Assembly: GCA_947632155.1 (NCBI GenBank)
Contig: CANROF010000003.1
Span: 16,304-80,303 of the forward strand
Direction of reading: 5' to 3'
DNA from: an uncultured Oscillospiraceae bacterium
GTDB taxonomy: Bacteria; Bacillota; Clostridia; Oscillospirales; Oscillospiraceae
DNA: 64,000 nt
Each line of letters begins with the position of its first letter. Positions within the stretch are counted from its first letter, which is position 1. Positions 1 through 8,789 of the stretch are shown one piece after another. The notes below the pieces were generated by a model. The model had not been told where the DNA came from. It did not search any database and saw only the letters and a program-made list of their open reading frames with translations. The position numbers were made by a program, and so were the translations under genes.

Positions 1-167
1 GCCGCGCGGCGCTCCTGCAGGAGATCTGGGACGCCTCCGGGGATTTCGTCAACGACAACACCCTGACGGTCTATATAAAGCGCCTCCGGGACAAGATCGA
101 GGACGACCCGGCGGAGCCGAGAATCATCAAGACCGTCCGGGGTCTGGGCTACAGGGTGGGGAAATGA
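1..167 (+). CDS. Response regulator, OmpR/PhoB family (C-terminal part only)
   Basis: The readable frame starts at base 3 and gives about 54 residues of a winged-helix output domain. The segments TVYIKRLRDKIEDDP and RIIKTVRGLGYRVGK are the recognition helix/wing end typical of OmpR/PhoB regulators. The receiver domain lies off the left edge. The stop overlaps the kinase start (ATGA), so the two are translationally coupled as a two-component pair. It probably acts on the tandem 11-bp repeats upstream of the ABC exporter at 1211-1250 (inference from position). Confidence 0.93.
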   Translation, partial: RAALLQEIWDASGDFVNDNTLTVYIKRLRDKIEDDPAEPRIIKTVRGLGYRVGK

Positions 168-1174
168 GGGGGATCATGCGTAACGCCGCCTTCCGCCGGG
201 AGCTTCTGGCGTATCTGGCGGCGGGGGCCGTTTTCACCGCGGCGGGCTTCGCCGTCGCCCCCGGCGCGGGGCTTCTGGCGCTGGGCATGACCGCCGTTTT
301 CTGCGCCGCCGCTACGGCCTTCGCCGGGAGGAGGTACGCCCGGGTGGCCCGGCTGGCGGAGGAGCTGGACGGCATCCTCCACGGCCGGGAGAGCTACGAC
401 CTGGACCGCTTCTCCGAGGGGGAGCTCTCCATCCTCCACTCGGAGCTTTCAAAGCTGCTGGTGACCCTCCGCAGCCAGGCGGAGGCGCTGTCCGGGGAAA
501 GGACGCGGCTGGCCGCCTCCATGGCCGACATCTCCCACCAGCTCAAAACGCCGCTGACCAGCGTAAATCTGGCCCTCTCCATGCTCTCCGAGCCGGAGCT
601 TCCCGACGGGCGGCGGCTGGAGCTGACCCGGGACATCTCCGTGCAGCTCCAGCGCCTTGAATGGCTGGTGGAGGCGCTTTTGAAGCTCTCCAAGCTGGAC
701 GCGGGGACGGCGAATTTGGCGCCCCGGCGGGTGAGCCTTACCTCTCTGGTGGACGCCGCCGCCGCGCCGCTGCTCATCGCCATGGAGCTGCGGGGCGTGG
801 AGCTTGCGCGGCGCGTGGAGCCCGGGGCCCAGGTCAACGTGGACCCGGCCTGGATGGCGGAGGCCGTGGGGAATATCCTGAAAAACTGCGTGGAGCACAC
901 CCCCGCGGGCGGGCGCGTCACCGTGGAGGGCCGGGAGAACGCCGTCTGCGCGGAGCTTGTCATCACCGACACCGGCGCCGGCTTTACGCCGGAGGACCTG
1001 CCCCACATCTTCGAGCGCTTTTACCGGGGCAAAAACGCCGGACCCCAGAGCGTGGGCATCGGCCTGGCCTTGGCCCGGCAGGTCATCCGGTCCTCCGGCG
1101 GCGCCGTGAAGGCGGAGAACAGTCCGGACGGCGGCGCCCGGTTCACCGTGAAGCTCTATAAATCCACAGTATGA
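164..1174 (+). CDS. Sensor histidine kinase with two membrane helices and no external sensor
   Basis: A protein of 336 residues. Two hydrophobic helices at about 14-31 and 35-54 are joined by only a few residues, so there is no extracellular sensing domain. This is the layout of intramembrane-sensing kinases of the BceS type. Phospho-acceptor His125 is in SHQLKTPL, N-box asparagines are at about 237 and 241 (NILKNCVEHT), the G1 box begins at D269 (DTGAGF) and G2 reads SVGIGLALA. It overlaps the regulator by 4 bases. An alternative start is the ATG four codons in. With the next two genes it resembles envelope-stress or antimicrobial-peptide sensing modules, where the FtsX exporter is the real sensor; the ligand cannot be read from sequence. 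Confidence 0.93.
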   Translation: MRGIMRNAAFRRELLAYLAAGAVFTAAGFAVAPGAGLLALGMTAVFCAAATAFAGRRYARVARLAEELDGILHGRESYDLDRFSEGELSILHSELSKLLVTLRSQAEALSGERTRLAASMADISHQLKTPLTSVNLALSMLSEPELPDGRRLELTRDISVQLQRLEWLVEALLKLSKLDAGTANLAPRRVSLTSLVDAAAAPLLIAMELRGVELARRVEPGAQVNVDPAWMAEAVGNILKNCVEHTPAGGRVTVEGRENAVCAELVITDTGAGFTPEDLPHIFERFYRGKNAGPQSVGIGLALARQVIRSSGGAVKAENSPDGGARFTVKLYKSTV

Positions 1175-1180
1175 CCACTC

Positions 1181-1202
1181 TTGGGCCGCCGCGGCGGCCC
1201 AA
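1181..1202 (+). terminator. Hairpin between kinase and ABC genes
   Basis: TTGGGCCGCC and GGCGGCCCAA form a perfect 10-bp stem with a 2-base gap, followed by ATTTT. It would separate the regulator/kinase transcript from the exporter operon. The U-tract is short, so termination may be partial. Confidence 0.6.
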
Positions 1203-1210
1203 ATTTTCAT

Positions 1211-1264
1211 GTGACATTTTTGTAATAATAAAGTCACCGGCCTGTCACCGCGGCCCTGTATAAT
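1211..1264 (+). promoter_or_regulatory. Promoter with four OmpR-type 11-bp tandem half-sites
   Basis: GTGACAT, GTAATAA, GTCACCG and GTCACCG begin at 1211, 1222, 1233 and 1244, exactly 11 bp apart, one helical turn. The last two are identical. A TATAAT -10 box lies at 1259-1264 with no good -35 hexamer 17 bp upstream; the repeats occupy that place. This is the expected design of a promoter activated by an OmpR/PhoB regulator, and it reads into the ABC exporter genes at 1295. Confidence 0.65.
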
Positions 1265-1294
1265 AAGGTGAAAATGCCAAAAGGAGGCGCGTTT

Positions 1295-1978
1295 ATGGAA
1301 ATACTGTGGGTGGAAAACCTCACCAAGGTCTACGGCTCCGGGGAAAATGAGGTCCGGGCCCTGGACGGGGTGTCGTTTTCCGTGGAAAAGGGCCAGTTCG
1401 TGGCTATCATCGGGCCCTCCGGCTCCGGGAAGTCCACGCTTTTGCACATCCTGGGCGGCGTGGACACGCCCACGTCGGGAAAGGTCTACGTGGACGGCCA
1501 GGACGTCTACGCCAAGGGGGACACGGAGCTTGCCATCTTCCGCCGGCGGGAGGTGGGGCTCGTCTACCAGTTTTATAACCTCATCCCCGTGCTGGACGTG
1601 CGGGAGAACATCACCCTCCCGGTGCTGATGGACGGGCGGCGGGTCAACGAGGACCGGTTGAAGGAGCTTCTGGACATCCTGGGCCTGGTGGGCCGGGAGA
1701 AGCACCTTCCCAACCAGCTCTCCGGCGGGCAGCAGCAGCGGGTCAGCATCGGCCGGGCCCTGATGAACGCCCCGGCGGTGGTGCTGGCGGACGAGCCCAC
1801 GGGGAACCTGGACTCCAAGGCCAGTCAGGAGATCGTGGACCTCCTCAAATACTCCAACCGCAGGTACGACCAGACCCTCATCGTCATCACCCATGACGAG
1901 AATATCGCCCTCCAGGCCGACCGGGTGCTGGCCATCGAGGACGGGCGGGTGATTCGGGACGAGGTGCTGAGAAAATGA
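1295..1978 (+). CDS. ABC transporter ATP-binding protein, MacB/BceA type
   Basis: A 227-residue nucleotide-binding subunit. Walker A is GPSGSGKST, the signature is LSGGQQQR, and Walker B is VVLADEPTG followed by NLDSKAS, typical of the LolD/MacB/BceA group that pairs with FtsX permeases. I chose the ATG at 1295 because AAAAGGAGG ends about 7 bases before it; an upstream in-frame ATG at 1268 would put that ribosome site inside the gene. It overlaps the permease by 4 bases. It likely powers a mechanotransmission or drug/peptide detoxification exporter. Confidence 0.93.
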   Translation: MEILWVENLTKVYGSGENEVRALDGVSFSVEKGQFVAIIGPSGSGKSTLLHILGGVDTPTSGKVYVDGQDVYAKGDTELAIFRRREVGLVYQFYNLIPVLDVRENITLPVLMDGRRVNEDRLKELLDILGLVGREKHLPNQLSGGQQQRVSIGRALMNAPAVVLADEPTGNLDSKASQEIVDLLKYSNRRYDQTLIVITHDENIALQADRVLAIEDGRVIRDEVLRK

Positions 1979-4641
1979 ACATCCTCTCAAAGGTCACCCG
2001 GAGATTTCTTATCAAAAACCGGGTCCGCACCACGGTGACGGTGCTGGGCATCCTCCTCTCCGCCGCCATGATCACGGCGGTGACCGTCAGCGCCGCCAGC
2101 ATCCAGCGGTACCTCCAGGGCACCATGCGGGTCCACTACGGGGACTGGCACGTGTCCTTCCACAACGTGGACGCGGAGGGCCGGGAGGCGCTGGAGGCCG
2201 ATGAGCGGACGGCCTCCGCCGCCTGGGCGCAGATAGATTGGGCCCTCCTCCCCAGAGGCGAGGATACGAGCCTCGCCGTGGTGTTCGGGGCGGACGGGGC
2301 ATTTTTGGAGCGGATGCCCGTGGCCCTCTCCCAGGGGCGCCTTCCCGAGAACCCCGGCGAGATCGTCCTCTCCCAGGTAAGGCTGGGCGACGTGGACACG
2401 AAGCTCGGCTCCACCGTCACCCTAAAGCTGGGGGACCGGGACCTCAATGGGCTGACACTAAGCTACGGGCAGGGGCCCCTCAATGAGGGGGAGACGCTCC
2501 GCGTCCGCGCGACCCGGACCTTCACCGTGGTGGGGTATCTGGCAACCACGCGCTTTGACCGGAACTCCGGCGCGGACATCGTGGGCCTCACCTGCTTCGA
2601 CCCGGCGGATGACGCCCCGCTGAACGGGTATCTCCTGCTCCGCGACCCCGGCGACACCTACGATATGCAGATGGACTATTGGGACCGGTATGTCTCTCAG
2701 GACAACCGGGACTATCTGATGGCCCTGGGGTATTCCCGGTACGACACCTTCACCGCCGTCCTCTACTCCTTCGCCGCCATCCTCATCGGGCTCATCATGT
2801 TCGGCTCCGTGAGCCTCATCTACAACGCCTTCTCCATCTCCGTGGCCCAGAGGACCAAGGAGTACGGCCTTCTCCGGTCCGTGGGCGCCACGAAAAAGCA
2901 GCTAAGGTCCATGGTCCTCACCGAGGCTCTGACCGTCAGCGCCATCGGCATCCCGCTGGGCGTCCTGTCCGGCATTCTCGGCATGGCCGTGACCTTCCAC
3001 TTCATCGGCGGGGCCCTGGGGCAGCTTTTCAACGGGTATTACGGCAATTTGGAGGTCCCGGCCTTCGCCCTCTATGTGACGCCCGGCTCCGTCATCGCCG
3101 CGGCGGTCATCGGCCTTGTGACGGTGCTCATCTCCACCTGGATTCCCTCCCGCCGCGCCCTGCGCGTCTCCGCCGTGGAGGCCATCCGCCAGTCCGGGGA
3201 CGTGAGGATAAAGCCCCGGGAGGTCAAAACCTCACCCGTCACCTACAGGCTCTTCGGCCTGGAGGGGACCATCGCCGCCAAGCACTTCAAGCGCAACCGG
3301 AAGGGCTACCGGGCCACGGTGCTGAGCCTCTTCATGTCCGTGGTGCTCTTCATCTCCGCCAGCTCCTTCTGCCGGTACCTGACGGACATGGTGACCACGG
3401 TGTTTGAGGAGTACGACTACGACATCTACCTCTACAGCTACAAATACACCCGCGACCCCGAGGACAATGACCCCGGCACCGACGACCTGGGGCCCCTGAC
3501 GGAGGCCATCTCCAGGGTCGGCTGCGTCACCTCCGTCACCGGCGTCAAGACCCTCACCAACGCCGAGGGCGCGGATCTTACCCGGGACATGATGTCCGAG
3601 CGGGCCATTGAGCTCCTGGGCGGCGCCCCCGGGGGCGCGCAGGCGGGCGCGGAGCCGGGGGAGCGCGTTTTTCCCCAGGTCTACGGCGTGGAGGACAGCG
3701 CCTACCGGGCGTATCTCGCCGCCCACGGCCTCTCCGAGGAGGAATACATGGGCGAGCACCCCAAGGTCATCGTCAGCGGCCGCGTCCAGATTTTCAACCG
3801 GGACAGCCAGCGCATTGAGGAATATGAGCTTTTCCGGGAGGACCTCGAGGAGCTGACGCTCCGGTTCACGGACCAGAACGCTGTGGAGGATTTCTTCGCC
3901 TCCGACGAGTACAACGCCATGACGCCCGAGGAGCAGGACAACGTGGACTTAGAGCGCTTCGTCTACACCGAGACTTTTGAGGTGGGGCTGGTCACGGACG
4001 ACCTCCTCCCCGGCGTCAGCGGCGTGGACCTGCCGGTGATCCTTATGCCCCTCTCCGAGGCGCGGAGGCTCGACAAGTCCACCGGCGACCAGATCGAGCT
4101 CTATATCTCCGTCTCCGACCACGTAAACGGCCTTGCCCAGATCGTCAGCGCCGTCCAGGCGGCGGGATTTGATTTGGAGGAGGGGAACTTCCACGACCTC
4201 TACGCCGACACCGCCGCCAACCGGAGCGTGGTCACCGTGGTGCGGGTGGTGTCCTACGGGTTCATCGCCCTCATCTCCCTCATCGCGGCGCTGAACGTCT
4301 TCAACACCATCTCCACCAACATCCTCCTCCGGCGGCGGGAATTCGCCATGCTGAGAAGCGTCGGCATGACGGACCGGGGCTTTAACCGGATGATGAACTA
4401 CGAGTGCCTTCTCTACGGCGCCAAGGCCCTCCTTTTCGGCATCCCCGTGGCCTTCGGCGTGACGTACCTCATCTACCGGTCCGTCATGCGGGGCATGGAC
4501 ACGGGCTTTTACCTCCCCTGGACCGCCGTCCTCATCGCCGTCGGCAGCGTCTTTTTGGTGGTCTTCGCCTCCATGCTCTACTCCATGTCCGGCATCAAGC
4601 GGGATAACCCCATCGAGGCCATGCGGGCCGAGTCAATATAG
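1975..4641 (+). CDS. FtsX-family ABC permease, large
   Basis: An 888-residue membrane protein with an N-terminal helix at about 20-40 and two FtsX-type units. The first holds SISVAQRTKEYGLLRSVGATKKQ at about residues 285-307; the second holds NILLRRREFAMLRSVGMTDR near 780. A long, acidic extracytoplasmic region (about 470-750) lies between them. This double-FtsX layout with a big external domain is known from exporters linked to intramembrane-sensing kinases, although BceB proteins are usually shorter (about 650 residues). It forms one unit with the preceding ATPase (ATGA overlap). The substrate is unknown; lantibiotic or envelope-stress sensing is the best guess from context. Confidence 0.92.
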   Translation: MNILSKVTRRFLIKNRVRTTVTVLGILLSAAMITAVTVSAASIQRYLQGTMRVHYGDWHVSFHNVDAEGREALEADERTASAAWAQIDWALLPRGEDTSLAVVFGADGAFLERMPVALSQGRLPENPGEIVLSQVRLGDVDTKLGSTVTLKLGDRDLNGLTLSYGQGPLNEGETLRVRATRTFTVVGYLATTRFDRNSGADIVGLTCFDPADDAPLNGYLLLRDPGDTYDMQMDYWDRYVSQDNRDYLMALGYSRYDTFTAVLYSFAAILIGLIMFGSVSLIYNAFSISVAQRTKEYGLLRSVGATKKQLRSMVLTEALTVSAIGIPLGVLSGILGMAVTFHFIGGALGQLFNGYYGNLEVPAFALYVTPGSVIAAAVIGLVTVLISTWIPSRRALRVSAVEAIRQSGDVRIKPREVKTSPVTYRLFGLEGTIAAKHFKRNRKGYRATVLSLFMSVVLFISASSFCRYLTDMVTTVFEEYDYDIYLYSYKYTRDPEDNDPGTDDLGPLTEAISRVGCVTSVTGVKTLTNAEGADLTRDMMSERAIELLGGAPGGAQAGAEPGERVFPQVYGVEDSAYRAYLAAHGLSEEEYMGEHPKVIVSGRVQIFNRDSQRIEEYELFREDLEELTLRFTDQNAVEDFFASDEYNAMTPEEQDNVDLERFVYTETFEVGLVTDDLLPGVSGVDLPVILMPLSEARRLDKSTGDQIELYISVSDHVNGLAQIVSAVQAAGFDLEEGNFHDLYADTAANRSVVTVVRVVSYGFIALISLIAALNVFNTISTNILLRRREFAMLRSVGMTDRGFNRMMNYECLLYGAKALLFGIPVAFGVTYLIYRSVMRGMDTGFYLPWTAVLIAVGSVFLVVFASMLYSMSGIKRDNPIEAMRAESI

Positions 4642-4668
4642 ATATAATTATAATATATAAAACGAAAC

Positions 4669-4690
4669 CGGGCCGCCAAAAGGCGGCCCG
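4669..4690. terminator. Bidirectional terminator
   Basis: CGGGCCGCC-AAAA-GGCGGCCCG is a perfect 9-bp stem. On the minus strand it is followed by GGTTTCGTTTTATAT, a good U-rich tail for the 4851-6471 minus-strand genes. On the plus strand it sits just after the permease, with a weaker tail. Confidence 0.65.
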
Positions 4691-4760
4691 ATGGTGTTTT
4701 CTGGCGTTTGCATATATCGGGAATGTTGTTTATACGCGAAAACGTCCTTCCGATTCGCGC

Positions 4761-4791
4761 CGGCCCCTACGTTCAACGGGGCGCGGCGAAA
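4761..4791. repeat. Relic of the repeat family found in the 40.4-41 kb element
   Basis: Bases 4770-4791 are identical over 22 nt to the reverse complement of 40591-40612, inside the MITE-like element. The flanking CGGCCCCTACG is also a motif of that element. The rest of 4740-4850 is GC-rich and non-coding, so this looks like a degraded partial copy. Confidence 0.5.
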
Positions 4792-4850
4792 GCCCGGGGG
4801 GATGGGCCGGCACGGGCCGGGGCGGGATCGCGCGGCTTTGCCGCAAAGCT

Positions 4851-5360
4851 TTACCTGCACCACTCCCGGATGAGCTCCTTTACGACCTGGGAGTCGCCCT
4901 TGGTGAAGGCGTCCTTGGCGGTCATGACGCCGACGCCCTTTTTGTTTACGAGGATGAGAAGGTGCTGGGACTCCAGAATGTCGGCCACGTCCTCGTAATT
5001 CACGATGAGCGTGTCGCCGGTGCCCTTTTCGATCTCCATGCGGTCCTCGTAAAACCTTGTGGTGCGGGTGAGGACGGCGCCGGAGCTCTCCTGGGCGGCC
5101 CAGGCCCGCTTTATCCGCCTTTTGGGCGCCATCACCAGCAGCCAGTAGGACGCGAAGGACGCCGCCGCCAGCTCGATGACCGTCACCACGATGTGCCCGC
5201 CGGTGTAGACCGTCACCCCCAGAAGCAGCAGCGACACCGCCGCGATGGCGATGACGGCCTTTTTGGCGATGGGGGCGTAGTCCCGGGAGATGAGGCGCTT
5301 CATGCCCTCCAAAAACAATTCCTTCGTGACGGTGAAGCTGTTTTCGGCCTTGAGTTCCAT
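4851..5360 (-). CDS. YcxB-like membrane protein
   Basis: A 169-residue protein with two adjacent membrane helices (about 35-75: AVIAIAAVSLLLLGV and HIVVTVIELAAASFASYW) followed by a soluble C-terminal domain with FYEDRMEIEKG and a hydrophobic LLILVNKKG strand. This is the arrangement of small YcxB-type proteins, whose function is not established. The ATG follows AGGAGG. It lies 16 bases downstream of the phosphodiesterase on the same strand, so the two are probably co-transcribed. The assignment is by overall pattern. Confidence 0.7.
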   Translation of the reverse strand: MELKAENSFTVTKELFLEGMKRLISRDYAPIAKKAVIAIAAVSLLLLGVTVYTGGHIVVTVIELAAASFASYWLLVMAPKRRIKRAWAAQESSGAVLTRTTRFYEDRMEIEKGTGDTLIVNYEDVADILESQHLLILVNKKGVGVMTAKDAFTKGDSQVVKELIREWCR

Positions 5361-5376
5361 GCTTTTTCCTCCTCGC

Positions 5377-6471
5377 TTATTTCTGCGTGACGTCTATCAC
5401 CACGTATTCCGAGATGGCCCCGGTCTTGAAGGGGATGGCCCAGCCGGAAAGGCCCGAGGTCACCACAAAATCGGTGCCGCCCCGCCGCTCCGTGCCGTAG
5501 ACCTTGTCGTTGGCGCCGATGGCAAGGCCGATGAGCCCCGCCGGGAAGATGTGCCCGCCGTGGGTGTGGCCCGAGAGGACCAGGTCCGCGCCGGAGGCGG
5601 CCTCGGCGTCGTAGTCGTTGGGCTGGTGGTCCAGCATGACGATGTATTTGTCTTTGTCAAGCTCCGCCGTGAGCTGCGATGCCTCCGCCCGGCCGGCATC
5701 CGACCTGTCCCGGCGGCCCACCAGCCAGAAACGGCCGCCCACAAGGACGCTCTCGTCCTCCAAAACCGTGACGCCGTTGGCCTCCAGGCACTCCCTGAGC
5801 TCCGTGGCGGTGAAGTCCCGGCGGTCGAAGTAGCCCTTGTCGTGATTGCCCAGGACGAAGTAGACCCCGTAGGTCGTCTCAAGCTCCCCCAGGGCCTGGC
5901 AGGCCCGCTCCATGTCGGCCTTTTTCGTGTCGTCGTCCACGAAGTCCCCGGTGATGACCACAAGGTCCGGCCGGCGGCTCTGGACCGAGAGGCAGACGTT
6001 GGCGAAGTCCTCGCCGGTCAGCGTTATGCCCAGGTGCGAGTCCGCCATCTCCACTATCCGCAGGTCCCCGCCCAGGTCCTTGTCCGTGGAGAGCTCATAG
6101 TGCGTCTCAAAAATGCTGTGGGCGAAAAACCAGCCCACGCCCAGATACACGATGGTGATCAGTATGGCGAAATACCCGGCCAGATACGGCCCGTCCTTCC
6201 CTTTTTTGCGGATGAGCCGGATGACGAGGCCCACAAGGTCGCAGAGTATCCAGATAACGAGCAGGTGCAAAAACGCCACCACCGCCGCCGTCACGTTGAT
6301 GAAGGCGAAAAGCCACGGCAGGGAAACCAGCAGCGGCGACAGCACCCAGGAGACGGTCTTGTTCTCCTTGGCCATGTTCTTGAGGATGGGCAGGCGGTTC
6401 ATCCTTGTGACCAGGTAAATATACCCTCCTCCGACCAGCATGGCGGCGAGGATGGGAAAGAGCATCAGCAT
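5377..6471 (-). CDS. Membrane-anchored metallophosphoesterase, YkuE/YkoQ type
   Basis: About 364 residues. Three or four N-terminal hydrophobic helices precede a calcineurin-like phosphoesterase domain with the dimetal motifs ADSHLG, GDFVDDD, GNHD and SGHTHGG. Relatives are membrane-bound phosphatases or phosphodiesterases, some acting on lipid-linked or UDP substrates; the substrate here is unknown. The frame is open for another 62 codons upstream, but that stretch is not hydrophobic and overlaps the divergent promoter region, and GAAAGAGGG precedes the ATG at 6471, so I prefer that start. Confidence 0.88.
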   Translation of the reverse strand: MLMLFPILAAMLVGGGYIYLVTRMNRLPILKNMAKENKTVSWVLSPLLVSLPWLFAFINVTAAVVAFLHLLVIWILCDLVGLVIRLIRKKGKDGPYLAGYFAILITIVYLGVGWFFAHSIFETHYELSTDKDLGGDLRIVEMADSHLGITLTGEDFANVCLSVQSRRPDLVVITGDFVDDDTKKADMERACQALGELETTYGVYFVLGNHDKGYFDRRDFTATELRECLEANGVTVLEDESVLVGGRFWLVGRRDRSDAGRAEASQLTAELDKDKYIVMLDHQPNDYDAEAASGADLVLSGHTHGGHIFPAGLIGLAIGANDKVYGTERRGGTDFVVTSGLSGWAIPFKTGAISEYVVIDVTQK

Positions 6472-6582
6472 CGGCGCGGGCCCTCTTTCGATGAGAATAA
6501 GGCCATTATACTCCCATCCTTCGCCAAAAGCAAGTGCCCCGAGGCCGCGTTCGCGCCTGTGGGCGGCGTTTTGGAGCGGAAC

Positions 6583-6611
6583 TTGACTTTTTTTCGGTGA
6601 AGAAGTATAAT
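6583..6611 (+). promoter_or_regulatory. Sigma-70-type promoter for the zinc-ribbon/ABC operon
   Basis: TTGACT at 6583-6588 and TATAAT at 6606-6611 are separated by exactly 17 bp, a near-consensus housekeeping promoter. It points at the gene starting at 6718, leaving a leader of about 100 bases. Confidence 0.8.
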
Positions 6612-6717
6612 TTTGGAGAATAAATCCGCGTCCGCCTGGGCGCGAATACATTATCATTTATGAAATAAACTATAGCATTCTCCCGCGGGACGCGGCGGGG
6701 AACGGGGTGAGGGGCGG

Positions 6718-8139
6718 ATGAGGAAAAGATACTGCGCCGTATGCGGCGAAAGGCTGGGCGAGGGCGCGAGCCTCTGCCCCAACTGCGGCGCCGAGGTCAA
6801 GACGGCGGATAAAAAAGGTCTGAGCCGCCGCGGGAGGCTGGCGGGGCTTTGCGCCGCGGCCATCGTCCTTGCGGCTTTCGCGGCGCTGGCGGCGGTGCTT
6901 CTGCCGGACCTTCTGCGCTCCGACAGCGAAAAATTTATCTATTACCAGCAGAAGCTCCTGGCGGGGCCCCTGCTGGACGCCCTGGCCGGGGGCCTGGGGG
7001 AGGCGCGGGAGGGCGTTGATCTGGACCTCACCGTCACGGCCGCCGCCGATGACGCCGCCCTGGGGCCGTATTTGGAGGGCAGCGCCCTTACCCTGAAGCT
7101 CCGGACGGGAGCGGAGACGCTGGTCAACCTGGACGCCCGCTTCATGGGCGGGGACATCTTCGCCTCGGCCCTCACCCTGGGCGGCGGGAAGCTGGGCTTC
7201 TGGCTGCCGCAGGCGGAGGACGTGTACTACACCGTGGACATCTCGAGGCTCCCGGCGATTATTTCAGGCGGCGGCGCCGGAGGCGGGGACCTTTCGGCCC
7301 TGGATGTTGGGAGAATCGCGGGGACCGTCGGGAAATACCTGGGAATCGCCGCCTCGGTGATAAACGACGGCAATGTGACCTCGCAGCGCGGGGTGGATGT
7401 CGCTTTCACGGCGCTGGAGGGCGGCTTTACCGGGACGGTCTACACCTTCCGGCCCACGGCGGAGGACGTGGAGGCCGTCATAACGGACATGGCCGCGGCG
7501 CTGGAGAGCGACGATGAGCTTGCGGACATGATAGCCGCCGCCGCATCCGCCGCCGGGAAAAGTCTTGGCGGGATGCGCTCCCGGGCCATGCTGAGGCAGC
7601 TCGCGGGGGTCATGCGCGGCAGCGCCGGGAGGGCCGGCCGCGCCGTCGGCGACGCGGGCTTTCAGTGGACCCTGACTATGGAGGGCCGCCGGGTCCGGCG
7701 AATCGCCATCACCGCCGGGGACCTTGCGCTGGTGCTGGAGCGCGCCGGAGGCAAGAGCGGCGCCTTCGCGGCCTTCCTTGAGCGCGGGGGCGCGGCGCTG
7801 GTCAGCCTCTCCGGTCGGAGCGCCGGGAAGGGCGGGAGCTATGTCCTCGACGTCTCAGGCGGCCCGGAGCTGAGGCTCCTGGTGGAAGAGCGCCGGGACG
7901 GCAGCATCGACCACACCTTCACCCTCCCGGACGGCGCTTTCGGCCTTGAGGGCGCCCTTACCGTGACGGTGAACGCCTCCGGGAACGGTACGGCGCGGAT
8001 GCCGGAGGCCGCCTGTGAGGACATATCCGCGTACACGAACGAGGAGCTGGAGGCGCTTTTCCGGCGCCTCGGCATGAGGCTTATGGAGGACCTGGGCTTT
8101 GCCGTGGGGGACCTCCGGGAGATTTTTGGCGGTATATGA
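6718..8139 (+). CDS. Zinc-ribbon membrane protein of unknown function
   Basis: A 473-residue protein. The N-terminus is a zinc ribbon with C6-x2-C9 and C20-x2-C23 (CAVCGERLG, LCPNCGAE). A single membrane helix follows at about 43-66, then a roughly 400-residue presumably extracytoplasmic domain of beta-type sequence. This ribbon-helix-external layout is common in Firmicutes proteins of unknown role. Its last bases overlap the start of the ABC ATPase (ATGA), so it belongs to the same operon and may be an accessory or sensing component of that exporter (inference). Confidence 0.85.
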   Translation: MRKRYCAVCGERLGEGASLCPNCGAEVKTADKKGLSRRGRLAGLCAAAIVLAAFAALAAVLLPDLLRSDSEKFIYYQQKLLAGPLLDALAGGLGEAREGVDLDLTVTAAADDAALGPYLEGSALTLKLRTGAETLVNLDARFMGGDIFASALTLGGGKLGFWLPQAEDVYYTVDISRLPAIISGGGAGGGDLSALDVGRIAGTVGKYLGIAASVINDGNVTSQRGVDVAFTALEGGFTGTVYTFRPTAEDVEAVITDMAAALESDDELADMIAAAASAAGKSLGGMRSRAMLRQLAGVMRGSAGRAGRAVGDAGFQWTLTMEGRRVRRIAITAGDLALVLERAGGKSGAFAAFLERGGAALVSLSGRSAGKGGSYVLDVSGGPELRLLVEERRDGSIDHTFTLPDGAFGLEGALTVTVNASGNGTARMPEAACEDISAYTNEELEALFRRLGMRLMEDLGFAVGDLREIFGGI

Positions 8140-8789
8140 AGATGAACACAGATAACGGGGCGCTTTGCGCGCTGACGGATGTTGAAAAGAGCTGGTCCGG
8201 GGTCCGCGTCCTGGGCCCGGTGAGTGTGGAGGTGCGGCCCGGGGAGATACTGGGCCTTCTGGGCCCCAACGGGGCGGGGAAGAGCACGCTCATGTCCATC
8301 ATGGCCGGACAGCTCCGCCCGGACGCGGGGACCTGCGTCCGCTCGGAGGCCGCCCGGCGGTCCACCGGCTGGGTGCCCCAGGAGCTGAGCCTCTACGAGG
8401 CCATGACGGGCAATGAAAATCTCAAATTCTGGGGCCTCGCCTCGGGACTTCCCAAACGGGCCATAGAGGCCCGCTCCCGGTGGCTTTTGGAGAAGCTGGA
8501 CCTTTCCGGCCGCGGGCGGGACAAGGTGCTGACGTACTCCGGCGGCATGAAGCGCCGGCTCCATCTGGCCTCGGCGCTGATGACCACCCCGGCGCTGCTC
8601 CTGCTGGACGAGCCCACGGTGGGGGCGGACGGGGACTCGGCGGAGCTCATCCTGGACATGCTCCGGCACCTCCGGGGCATGGGCACGGGCATCGTGCTCA
8701 TAAGCCACCGCGCCGGGGAGGCCCAGGCCGTCTCGGACCGGGTGATCACGCTGAAGGGCGGCCTCATCGCCGGGGAGGCCAGGGTATGA
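8136..8789 (+). CDS. ABC-2 exporter ATP-binding protein
   Basis: A 217-residue ATPase with Walker A GPNGAGKST, signature YSGGMKRR and Walker B LLLLDEPTVGAD. The YSGGMKRR form and the short length match CcmA/NatA-type subunits that drive ABC-2 permeases. It overlaps the zinc-ribbon gene upstream and the permease downstream by 4 bases each. The substrate is unknown. Confidence 0.92.
   Translation: MKMNTDNGALCALTDVEKSWSGVRVLGPVSVEVRPGEILGLLGPNGAGKSTLMSIMAGQLRPDAGTCVRSEAARRSTGWVPQELSLYEAMTGNENLKFWGLASGLPKRAIEARSRWLLEKLDLSGRGRDKVLTYSGGMKRRLHLASALMTTPALLLLDEPTVGADGDSAELILDMLRHLRGMGTGIVLISHRAGEAQAVSDRVITLKGGLIAGEARV

Noticed and set aside
449..1990. Long minus-strand open frame opposite the kinase and ABC genes
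   Set aside because: It is antisense to well-supported genes, is Pro/His/Gly-rich as expected for a complement frame in GC-rich DNA, and has no family motif. The same holds for the long antisense frames at 16171-17850, 18160-19344, 20471-21616, 38937-40358, 42331-43644, 45690-46919 and 47947-49833.
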